Assembly (NCBI GenBank): GCA_027475525.1
Contig: JAMWFC010000044.1
Span: forward strand, 745,340 to 809,339
Direction: 5' to 3'
DNA length: 64,000 nt
DNA from: Macrolepiota albuminosa
Lineage: Eukaryota; Basidiomycota; Agaricomycetes; Agaricales; Agaricaceae
A program made the position numbers and the translations under genes. This document shows, in pieces, positions 35,562 through 45,621 of the stretch (the first letter of the stretch is position 1; every line of letters starts with the position of its first letter). The notes below the pieces were generated by a model. The model made no database searches and had not been told where the DNA came from. It was given only the letters and a program-made list of their open reading frames with translations.

Positions 35562-37181
35562 TACACTGGCTCAAAAACTGCCCCAATATTTGGCCTTTTT
35601 AGAAAGATTCACATGGTGTGCAACAATTATCTAAGCAAAAAAAAATCCAAAAAAATCACATGGCATACAACTACATCATAATAATGTATAAAATCATGTG
35701 ATCTGGACAAGAACTTGCTGATTAATAAATCAAACAAAATATTCAATCATTGGGGCAGTTTTTTGACCAACTTTAATTTACTTCAATTTTCATATCTAGT
35801 ACTTGGTATGGCCTCTATTTGCCTTTATAACTGCTTTAATCCTTCTAGGCATGCTTTCTATGAGGCTTTGGCATACCTCTGGTGGTATTTTATTCCACTC
35901 CTTGACTACTCTCTCCCACAACTCATGCACTCCTTTAAGAGGTACCTCATACTCCAAAAGTTTGCACTTGATGTAAACCCAGAGGTGTTCAATGAGATTG
36001 AGATCAGGGGATTGGGCAGGCCAGAATATCACAATGATGTTGTTATTAGAAAACTAATAGGTTGCCTGTTGGGAGGTATGTTTTAGGTCATTGTCCTGCT
36101 GAAAATATTGTTCTTCCTTCTCTATCTCTAACTTCTCAAAGCTTTCCACCACTTCCTCATCCAAAATCTCACAATACTGTGCAGCATCCATCTTTCCCTG
36201 AACTTCTATGAGCTTTTCCACTCTATTCCAACCCATGCAGCCTCATACCATGAGATTGTTTCCTCCTCCATGCTTGACAATTAGCATAGTGGTGTAGTCA
36301 GATAGTGATTTCCCTAAAATTTTCCACACATATACCTTCTGATCTGATCCAATCCAATTAATCTTTGTCTCATCACTTTCCAAAACCCTCTTCTAATCCT
36401 CCACACATATACCTTCTGATCTGATCCAATCCAATTAATCTTTGTCTCATCACTTTCCAAAACCCTCTTCTAATCCTCCACTGTCTAGTTTTCATGATAC
36501 TGAGCAAATTTGAGCTGGTTTGTATGATGAGCAGCCTTGAGCATGGGAACTTCTTCTTTGTTGCTGAGCAAAAACCTGCCTCCTTCAATGCATTTCTGAC
36601 TGTCTGAGGATTAACAAGATTGGAGATGACAGAATTAATGAACTGTGTGACTTGAACAGCATTATCCAGCTTTCCAGTAGTAATTTTACAAATAATAGAC
36701 TGTTTGTCATATGCTCTAAGCTTGGAAGAATGACCTCTAAGATGATTTTCTTTGTTGCCCAAGCAACAAAAGAGTGATTGGCAGCAAAAATAGGTCACAT
36801 GTTAGTGGTAGAGTATCAAGAAGGTAATTGACTAGAAGGTAATTGACTAAAGTTGAACATGTCAAATTGATACAAACAAGGTCACATGACATTGTTTATA
36901 CTTCCCACAAGGTGTCTCCATCTTCTACTGCTGAAAAGTGTTGAGAAAATATGAAAATTAGAATGAATCAAAAAAAAACTGCCTCAATAATTGAATATTT
37001 TGTTTTATTTATTAATCAGCAGGTTCTTGTTCAAATCACATAATTTATACATCATTATAACACCAGGATGCAGTTGTATGTCATGCAATTTTTTTTGATT
37101 CTTTTGCTTAGATAATTGTTGCACACCATGTGAATCTTTCCAAAAAAACCAAACATTGGAGCAATTTTTTGAACTAGTGTA
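35562..37181 (-). mobile_element. Tc1/mariner element copy 2, both inverted repeats present
   Basis: TA dinucleotides flank inverted repeats starting TACACTGGCTCAAAAA (left) and TACACTAGTTCAAAAA (right, minus strand). The long terminal repeats (~200 bp) end internally with an inverted copy of the CAAAAAACTGCCCCAAT module. The minus-strand transposase is a pseudogene: frames at 36,373-36,798, 36,054-36,236 and 35,796-36,032 carry DNAVQVTQFINSVISN, MGWNRVEKLIEVQGKMDAA, and SPDLNLIEHLW with KAVIKAN. A 77-bp duplication starts near 36,323. CpG is nearly absent. Confidence 0.88.
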
Positions 37182-38482
37182 TTAGTACTACTTTTAGCCT
37201 TTGAGGTCTCTAGTTCTTTAGCTATCATTCAGACAAGCATGGTCCCTTCAACACTGCATACAGACCACTTACATAAGTCAGAATTTGCTAGAGTTTGCCT
37301 CCTATTTGTGCAATTGTTTGCTTAGGCAATTTTCAAGTTTTTAAGGTTTTTTTGTCCTGTACAGTTGTTTTCCATGCTTCAGAGGCCCCAGAAGCATTAA
37401 TCTTGACATAGAGAATCCCTAGACTTGTTTTTTTTGGATCTCCCTCTGCCAGGTGAATAGTTATTATAATATTGTCAGTATATACTCTAATATACTTTAG
37501 ATCTCCTCTTGCCAGCTGTGTGACTGAGCCATGGCCTCCAGAGGTCACCCTTACAGATTCTGCTCTCAGGACAATGATGTCATCCTGACTCAAGGGTTGA
37601 GGGTTCTCACTCATTGTCACACAGCCAGCTGATGTCAGGTGCAGTATCAGAGAAGTCAATTCTGAAATGTTGAAAAAGAAGCTTGGCCTAATTTGGTCAA
37701 GTTTTATGCTTGTTGTAAAATTGATCTTAGAGTCTATACTAAAATAGATCCAATGTAGATAGGCTCAAAAAATGTAACAGATTACAAGATTTAAATAGAG
37801 CAATTCACACAATAGAACCAAAATCTGTTTTGGATTTATCAGTACTACATATGAGAATATGTAAGCTTCAGCCAACAAAATAAACAATAATTTAGAGAGC
37901 ATTACACATGATGAACTAATGGTTAAACACAATGAAACAATGTAGTCTATGCATAGAAGCAGAGAATATAAAAGATGGGATTTCAGATGAGTTGAGCAAG
38001 CAGTTCACTTGCTATGGCTTGAAGTCTCTAGAAAGCAAACCTTTTAGGCTCACAAGCACTTAAAAAATTGATTTTGAGTAGCAGTAATAATATTCTTGAG
38101 CCCATTTTTGAGTGTGATTTTAAATTACAATCTAAATCAAATTCAATAAAAAATTATAATTATACTACTTTACAAAGTATATATGCATGTAACTTAGCCC
38201 CATGAGCTGCATAAATAAAAGTGACTTAAATGAAGTTCTGCTTGATTTCAGTTAGGCAAACTTTAAGTACAAGTTTAATTTTTCATTTTACATCACCACT
38301 ATGCTAGCTAAGCAGAAATCCTGACCCCTGCCCAGCCCCTTCTATTTTGCTCCAAGTTCAACACACTGATGATGGCTCATAGAGGCCTAGTCTAGTTATC
38401 AAGTGAGGCTTGCAAATAATTCAAGGCCAAAGGTTGAATTCTTGCTGGAGAGCTATATGATTTCACAAAACTCACTCACATG
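37182..38482. other. AT-rich, CpG-poor degenerate sequence
   Basis: A minus-strand frame (37,333-37,659) is open for 108 codons but resembles no known family. The rest has no coding signal. Composition suggests old, deaminated repeat sequence upstream of the ORF1-like remnant. Confidence 0.4.
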
Positions 38483-38666
38483 CTAATGATGGCAGTCATT
38501 ACTTCCAAATACTCAAGGCTTGAGAGCAAGACAAAGAATGCTGTTCTTACAGTGGCATTCTTGCTGGAGGATGATGATATTGATAAGCTCTTGGACACCT
38601 TGGCTAGGGCTGTTGCCACCAAGGTCCTTGAGCATGTTGACTCTATCATGTACTACATTGTCTCCT
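38483..38666 (+). pseudogene. ORF1/gag-like retroelement remnant, left part
   Basis: Reads MMAVITSKYSRLESKTK, then LLEDDDIDKLLDTLARAVAT and SIMYYIVS. When the inserted LTR and one TSD copy are skipped, the frame continues without a break into SFDFTSVNDMAQAETT at 58,881, showing that the insertion disrupted a single open frame. The element type (non-LTR ORF1 or Gag) is inferred from the zinc knuckle in its far part. Confidence 0.65.
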
Positions 38667-38968
38667 TGTCAGGTTCTGCTGAATCAGGGGCTTTCCAGGA
38701 AAGCAACACCCTTACAAGGTAGACTTGATCTATGGATACTCGGATGTCTGGAACTCCAGGGCTAGGACTCCAGGGTTCAAGATGCGGACAGAGGATTATT
38801 CCGGGGAAGGGAACTTGATCCAGGGGTTTTGGGTTTAGAGACTGAGGGTTGGGTGGAGGTCAAGTTGGGAACCAGGGGTTCTAGACGAGACTAGGTTAAT
38901 AAATTGTAAGTTGCAAGTGCATACCAAACTCAGAGCACACAGTTATTCAAGCGTGCCAGTCAGTGCGT

Positions 38969-40040
38969 TGATAGGCTTCTACTCGGACTGAGCGCATCAA
39001 GGGACATTATAGGCCAACCAACACTTGACATACTGAGGACTCTAGCGACCAGTTGGGAATATAGAGCAGCCCTAGCTCTGGCAACCAACTACAGGATTTA
39101 GACATCTATCCTAACCACTAGCTACCAAGCCTTCAGCACAGCATTCACCTATCCCAAGGACGAAGGAGGCTCATAACATATAGCGCTAACACGACGGCGG
39201 GAGAGGACTCTAACTAAACCCCAATCACTTCCAGAAGGAGCCAGCAGCAGGCGCTGCCATTTGACGAGGCACTTCAATCAGAAGTCTAAAAGGATCAATG
39301 ACGGCGGCACTGGATATACTTAAATCCGACATCTGGACCTGTCAGGAACTAGTACAATGTGTAGCGCTGACATTAGCGCTCACGGTGTCTGTCGAGGATT
39401 TTCTGACCATACACCGAAACAGCCTGTCCATTTGGAGTTATAATAAAAGTGAGCAGACTCATGCAATTCTAAGCCAAATATAGAGTCGCCGCTGGTCGCC
39501 GTGGATCAGAAAGCCATTGGTCGCCGTCATCCATGTACAAAAGGTCGCTGTTGACAGGTTGCCGTTAGAGGAAACCACGAGGAGAGGCGCTAGGAGGTAG
39601 CGCCGCAGATGGACTTGTATCTTGGCAAACATGGTAGCGCATAGTATATAAAATAGCTACTTTACATGTATATAACAACAAATCGTAACCCCTTGCACAC
39701 ACACAGTTACACTTAGCGTTCAAATTGCACTAGCTTCCTTTGACTTCATCACTAAGTCAGGCGCTAGCCTTGTCTATCTCGTCTTCATCGTTTACGGTGC
39801 CACCTACGGGCATACTACGCTGCGCTACTTGTCTTTTCTTCAATATCTTTGTCTAAACTACGATGCTTACTGTCTGCCAGGTAGCCCTCAAAGCGCTATA
39901 ATCTAGTGCATCGTTTTACCACCTCCACTCGAGCACACCGGGACCCTGTCAGGACTCCTCACAACTACGCATGCCAAGCGCTGGAGACGGCATTGTACTG
40001 CGTATACGTCCAGCACACCCAACCACAGTTGGCGTCATCA
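38969..40040 (-). repeat. Solo LTR related to the gypsy-2 family
   Basis: On the minus strand it starts TGATGACGCCAACTG and ends GCCTATCA, the same termini as the gypsy-2 LTR, with shared internal blocks (for example GTGAGGAGTCC). At ~1,072 bp it is a diverged subfamily. It sits inside the gypsy-1-family solo LTR and is flanked by GCGT on both sides, a probable 4-bp target duplication. Confidence 0.7.
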
Positions 40041-40299
40041 GCGTACCAGTCAAGCAAAGGGCACACAACAATTCAAGTTAATATCAAGACTAGCAAATAC
40101 AACAGGAAGCTACGCTATAAGTACTATGGGGCCGGGTCCAGGTCCCCAGGGTTCCAGGGTGTCTGGGATAAGTTTCAGGAGGCATTGAGTAGCGGGAGGG
40201 GGACTGTATGCCAGAATTGTATGTGTGGGGTGCATGATCAATTGGTGTGGAGGGAGTCGTGATGCATGATGCATGATAGCCCAGAAGCAGGCAGCGCGA

Positions 40300-41236
40300 T
40301 GATGACGCCCAAAGTTTGGTCAGTAACAAATATAACTATAGTGTTACCGTACCAAAAAGCTTGCGTTGGGCGCGCTATAAGTGATGTGAGGAGTCCCGGG
40401 CAGGTCCCAGAGAACACGCCTGTGAAAAATGAGGTAAAGTTAGTAATGAGGTCGGCAAGTGTAAAGCGCTAAGGTAAAGCGCCTATGAAGTGAGCGGTAA
40501 GTGAACACAGCAATGTAAGTGGCAAGAGCGTGGTAAGCTTAGCAAAGTCTAAGCGTCAATAATGCCTGCCATAGCTGCAAGGCACAAATAGGTCAAGGGC
40601 TAGCAATAGTCTGCAACTGCCGACGAGTTTGACGTTGCCGACCGTAAATGAGATCTCGAGCGTAAGGGAGGCAGACGAAAGGGGAGCAGAAAACTCTGGT
40701 CTATTGTTCGATGGGTATGTACAAGTCGGTAGGTACTTTATATACTACAAGGAGTTCACCGTCGCCAGTGACCAACCATTGCCAAAGTGCGGTAAACTAG
40801 AAAATTTCATAGGGGTAGCTCCAACGGTTTCAGATCCCTACTGTCCATTCAAGACCCTTAGCGACACCAGGCGGCAGATCGCGGTGCTAAACCATCAATC
40901 CATCACCCTTCTGTCTGTCCAAAATGCTTAGCAATGTCAGGCGCCAGATCAAGGCACTAAGCGGTGTCAGACGCCAAGGTCAAACGCCAAGCTGTCCATC
41001 AGTTTTTGATAGATCATCAGGCTTCTTGCTAAGCGCTGTCGTCAGTGACTGATGCCATCCGTCAGTTGTCATTCTGTCTGCCATCGGCACTATCATTGAT
41101 TGGATCTGCTTCTTGCTGTGCGCGGCCGTCAAATATTGCCAAAATTGGTTAGTTAGCGTGTGCTAAGGTATCCCGGACCTGTGCCATGTTGCTGTAGCCT
41201 GCTGTTGATGCGCTGATCCTGTCTGGGGTCCTATCA
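40300..41236 (-). repeat. 3' LTR of gypsy-2
   Basis: It matches the opposite LTR over its full length. A TATATAAAG element on the minus strand (near 40,740) is the likely promoter. It is preceded in element orientation by the polypurine tract. Confidence 0.88.
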
Positions 41237-41250
41237 TCTCCCCCCAACTG
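41237..41250 (-). promoter_or_regulatory. Polypurine tract of gypsy-2
   Basis: The minus strand reads GTTGGGGGGAGA directly before the 3' LTR, the expected second-strand primer site. Confidence 0.75.
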
Positions 41251-41405
41251 AAAAATTGACTGTCCTCAGTCACCAAATAAGGCTACCATTACCGCTTTTG
41301 TGACAAGTGGTCCATGCGTTCTTGAGATTTTGTTTATAGTCCTGGCGCATAAGTTTGGACTTCACCTCTCTTCCCCTGATTTACCTGGCGCTTATTTAAA
41401 ATAAA

Positions 41406-43823
41406 ATGTCTTTCCGTGTTCCAACTCCGCCCCCTGTTCCCTCCCGTGAGGCTCAAGACGCCGCCTCCGCCTATATCGAAAAGGCAAACAATTTCCTCAA
41501 GCGGATCGATGGCGTTGGCGCAGACACGCCTATAAATTTGGTCGTTGCCGTGATGAAGTTATACGAGCAGTGGCTGGAGGTGCGCGTTCTTGGCATGGGA
41601 TGGGATCGTGAAATTGAGGTTCGGGAGTGGTGCCGGTTGTGGTACCTGGATCATCGTGGCACAGAGTGGCTAGCGCCCTTTGCTTGTTTTGTAAGTACCT
41701 TCCAGTTCTTGCCGTGTCGCTAGCTGATTATGTTACCAGGCGCCCCCTCTTGTTCCGACCATTGAGGACGAGCTGGAGGACATTCTGTCTGGGGCGCTGC
41801 TGATGACGGTAAAAGCGCCTGCGGCAGAGTGAGTATTCCTAACCCATTCCTTTGACTTAGCTTTGGTCTGATTTGTCACTCCATAGTAAGCAGGAGGTGT
41901 TGGCGCCCTTAGCGCGCATGCAGGTAGCTGAGGAGCTGGTGGCACGGCAAGAAGAAGTGTCCCAGGATGCCTGGGAGATTACCAGGGCTTTGGAGGAGCG
42001 GGAGCGGGTCAGGGAGTTGGCAGAGGAGATGGAGGGAGTTGCTGCAGGGAAGGCGCCTGCCGCTGAGAGGCAGGAGACTGGAGAATCTGGCAAGGTAGGT
42101 CGCACCGGCAGCACTTTGAGCCCAGTGTTGCCAGCTAGCAAGTCGCGCTCGCTGAGGAAGCTGGCAGGTGCTTCCAAACGCAAGGTAAGTGCTGATTTTG
42201 CTTGCCATTGCCGGTGGTCGCTAACGACATTCACAGAGTCGCAAGGCGGCTCTTCAATATGCGGTGAGTGGTACTTTCTTTTTGGACTGGAATTACTAAG
42301 TTTCTGTAGGCGCCAACTCAAAGTTCCTTTGACGACAAGGAACTGAGAGGTTTGCTTTTGCCACGTTGGAAGGAAGCCGTTCTTGATGAGGGGCAAGAGG
42401 CTGAGATCGTAATGGAGGAAATGAAGGGGAAGAAGACTGTTTCCTTGGCGACTTGGCAGGCCTTTAAGGAGGCGTGGGGAGCGGTAAGTGACTTTTCTGT
42501 CTCCTTTAGTCTCTTGCTGACTTGTAGCGCTAGTGTGACAAGTGCTGGGCGGATAACGACCCAGAAGGCTGCTGGTTCCCGACTGGGGCCCAGCCTTGCT
42601 ATCGCTGTGGTGCTCTCAAGCGTGCTTGCACCATTGATGGGGCCAAGAGTCGCAAGCGTGGCGGCGTGCCAGATGCCCTGGTTGAGAAAACATTTTCCCA
42701 CGCAGTCTTGGTAAGGAGGGCTAGGGAGTTTGTAGAGGGGCAGAAGAAGAAGGTCGCTGCCGGTGGTATGGCAGCTATTGGACGTGCCTCCTTGGCGTTG
42801 CTGACACGCCAAGGAGATGGGATGGAAACAGTCGGCCAACGAGGCGCTGGAGAGCGCCAAGGGACTTCGGTCCCAGAAAAATGACAAGCCCTTTCCCCAA
42901 GCAAAGAGAAGGGCAAAGCAAAGCGACCTCAGGTAGTATCGTCGTTGCCTTCCCTCTCGCCAGCCCCTCAAGACACTGAGATGGAGGATTTGGAGAAGGC
43001 GTTGGCGGCGAGTCGCCTGCCTCCTCAAGATCCTAAGGCAGGCCCAAGTGGTCTCTTGTCACCTATCCAGTTGGCGGCGAGGTCTCTTGGCGAGGAGCAG
43101 GAAGTAGGAGATTGGGGAGTGGTTGGCAACTTGGCACCGCCAGAGGAGCGGGAAGAAGCCCCTGCCGACGTCAAGATGGGGGATGAGAAGGTAGAGGAGA
43201 CGGCAACAGGAGGGGCTGAAGACGCCGAGGGTGAAGAAGAAACCCTGGCAACGCAACGGAACGGTGGCGAGGAGGCAGCGGCAAAGGAGGTGGTAGCGGG
43301 AGAAGGTGAGGGAGTGGCAGGAGTCACCAGAGAGGAGCCTGAGTGGTGCTGGCTGCCTCCCTATGGTAATGTTGCCCCATGGGAGGTGTCCGACCCCGAG
43401 GATGTTGCCGGGCTGGAGCCAAGGCGCCCCATGATTGCCAGGATTAATCCTGCCTGGACCCCTCAGCCGCAGCTGACAGTTACTGGCAACACCTTCCAGT
43501 GGCTGGGGCAAGATCTCGTCTATCCAGTCGTGGCGCTCAATCCTTGCGAGATGCTGGAGCGGTATTCGAGGAGGGCGGCAACGATGGCAACATCAATGGA
43601 ACGAGAATGGGAACAAGTACGTGGCCAGCTCATGGTGCTTTGCTTGCGCTATTCCAACTTGGGCCGCAGCCTACATGTTCTGCAAGATTACCAAGACGAT
43701 TGCCAAGCCACTATAGATTGGCAGGCTGCCAATAATATCCTGCCTGGTGACCTGCTGCCCCTTCGCAACTCCTCTTTGCCCGTGTCGGACGACTCCTTAC
43801 CCCTAGACGATGATAGTGACTGA
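41406..43823 (+). CDS. Gypsy-2 antisense gene: Cys-motif, coiled-coil protein with five introns
   Basis: On the strand opposite to gypsy-2, between integrase and the polypurine tract. Exons 41406-41690, 41740-41828, 41887-42184, 42237-42263, 42310-42483 and 42534-43823 keep one frame of 721 codons, with GT-AG introns of 46-58 nt. The only break is a TGA at 42882-42884. The N-terminal part (MSFRVPTPPPVPSREA) is helical with a Glu/Arg-rich coil (RALEERERVRELAEEMEG). A Cys module follows: CDKC, then C, then PCYRCGALKRAC, ahead of a basic KSRKRGG stretch. It recalls a DNA-binding zinc motif. An acidic domain and a C-terminal helical region (MEREWEQVRGQLMVL) end the protein. Conserved frame and introns argue for a real gene carried by the element; its role is unknown. 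Confidence 0.72.
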
Positions 43824-44246
43824 GCGGACCTTAGCGTAGAGAGGCTGCTGTATATACTTCTTTTGTTACCGTCAGCGTATATACATATATTTGCCACCTC
43901 CTTGTCGGGTAGAAGGATCAGTCTCTTAGTCTGAGTTAGCGCAACTGTACAGAGCCAAAAAAGCAAAGAGAAAGCAAGCGGCAAGTATTCTAAGGTAGGT
44001 TTTAGCAAGAGGAGTTGTAGGTGAGGGACTTAGACAAATTTTGAGGGAAAAGGGAAATGCTCAGTAAATCATCATAGCAAAAAACCCTTGGTGAGAGTTG
44101 CACAGGGCGCTAAGCATTGGCGACACGCTAGCGCTGCAGCTTGACTATGTAAGGAAATGTCTGTTGGATATAGTATAGTAAGTATCTGCAAGAAAGATAA
44201 GTAAGGTATGTAATAGAAAAAAGGGAGCTTATCAATATATTCTTTT
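43824..44246. other. Spacer between convergent antisense gene and integrase
   Basis: About 420 bp, AT-rich, without a gene. The two opposing coding units end tail to tail here. Confidence 0.5.
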
Positions 44247-44985
44247 CTAATCATTTTCTTCTTCTTCAACCAGAGTTGGCAAATCATCATCGTCCAATAA
44301 TTCTGTTTCTTCAAGTTCTCTCAGCTTGGCGGTGTCGATATCTAGCGCTTCCAACAGCAAGTCAATCTGTTCTCTGGCGAGATATGGTAATAGGCAAAAG
44401 GCGGCAACAGGTCGATGTAGTACTGAACCATCTAATTCACAGAGCATGTAAGCGCCTCCACGGTTATGAGAGATAACTACCAAAGGTCCTAGATAGCGTG
44501 GGCACATTTTCTTGTTATATGAGGTCTCGATTTTGGAGTTGCGCATAAGCACTAGCGCACCCCTCGGAAAGTTGTAATCCTTGATAGTGGTGCTATGCTC
44601 GGTTTCGAATCGTAGTGATGCTTGGCAACAGGCACTAAAGACTACCTCGTGGAGTCGCTCTAAATCTTTTTTCCTTTGTTGGAGATCAATAGCTCGTCTG
44701 GCGATCAGATCGGTAGTCGCTAAGATACTGTTGGGTGCTGGCTGAAGGTAGGTCGCCTCTATAATGTTGGCAGGGAGTAACAGATGGGTGCCAGTAGCTG
44801 TGTAATAGGGAGAACAACCCATGCGCTTACGAATGGTAACTCTTTCCGACCAACATACTGAATATGTCGCCTCACTCCAACGAAACTCGTTGCCATCGAC
44901 TGCCTTGAAGAGCGCTTGCTGAACGTCAAAGTGTGGTCTCTCTATCAGGCCATTGGCGCGTTTGTTGTAGCCAGATACTTGAATA
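44247..44985 (-). pseudogene. Gypsy-2 integrase, C-terminal part
   Basis: The frame IQVSGYNKRANGLIERPHFD follows directly in sense from the part at 51,979-52,412 once the Helitron is skipped. It contains the catalytic-Glu region (IERPHFD), then FRWSEATYSVCWSERVT, MGCSPYY and CPRYLGPLVVI. It ends with an acidic tail and has no chromodomain, unlike gypsy-1. Confidence 0.85.
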
Positions 44986-44989
44986 CGAG

Positions 44990-45047
44990 CTACGATTTGT
45001 GCCTTCGGCACGAATTTCATAGCTCGTTGGGGGCTTTGCCCCCAAAC
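44990..45047 (-). terminator. Helitron 3' end hairpins
   Basis: Two palindromes: 45,001-45,013 (5-bp stem, TTC loop) and 45,029-45,047 (stem TTGGGGGC, TTT loop). Helitron ends carry such a hairpin as the rolling-circle termination signal. Two in tandem could reflect replacement of the original terminator. Confidence 0.7.
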
Positions 45048-45330
45048 CCCCCCCAACTAAGCCTCCACCCTAACCTCACTTTGTTTGGTTAGGGCTCCAA
45101 GTATGTATAAGTAACTTAGCCTCCACCCCCCAACTAAGCCTCCACCCTAACCTCACTTTGTTTGGTTAGGGCTCCAAGTATGTATAAGTAACTTAGCCTC
45201 CACTCCAACCTCACTTCATTCAGTTAGGGCTCCAAGTATGTATATAAGTAACTCAGCCTTCACCCCAACCTCACTTCGTTCGGTTAGGGGTTCCAAATAT
45301 GTATATTCATAACTCAACTTCTATCATGAC
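45048..45330. repeat. Helitron 3' subterminal minisatellite
   Basis: A unit of about 62 bp (CCTCACTTTGTTTGGTTAGGG ... GTATGTATAAGTAACT) is repeated four times with divergence. The first two copies lie inside a 77-bp-period duplication starting at 45,061. Confidence 0.75.
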
Positions 45331-45621
45331 TTACTTTCATTATGTCTTACTGATTCAAGCATATGTTGTTAAAGAATAGAAAGTTCACATTTATCAAGAA
45401 ATGATGTTACAATTCCAAGTTATATATATTCTATTAGTACAGTATCAACAAATATCAAGTTAGATGCTAAAATATAAAAGTTAGTAATAAGTAGGTAATT
45501 AACAATCATACTCACATTTGTAAACCCAAAAAATAATGCTACAATTCCAAGTTATATGTACAGTATCAAGTTAGATGCTAAAATATAAAGTTAGTAATAA
45601 GTATATAATTAACAATCACAC
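45331..45621. other. Helitron 3' noncoding region
   Basis: AT-rich sequence with a diverged direct repeat (TACAATTCCAAGTTATAT and AAGTTAGATGCTAAAATATAA, both twice). It lies downstream of the RepHel stop codon. Confidence 0.5.

Noticed and set aside
36884..37183. Separate MITE next to Tc1/mariner copy 2
   Set aside because: It is the right long inverted repeat of the same element.
45048..45330. CRISPR-like array
   Set aside because: Repeats of ~62 bp are contiguous without unique spacers, lie at a Helitron end, and the organism is a eukaryote.
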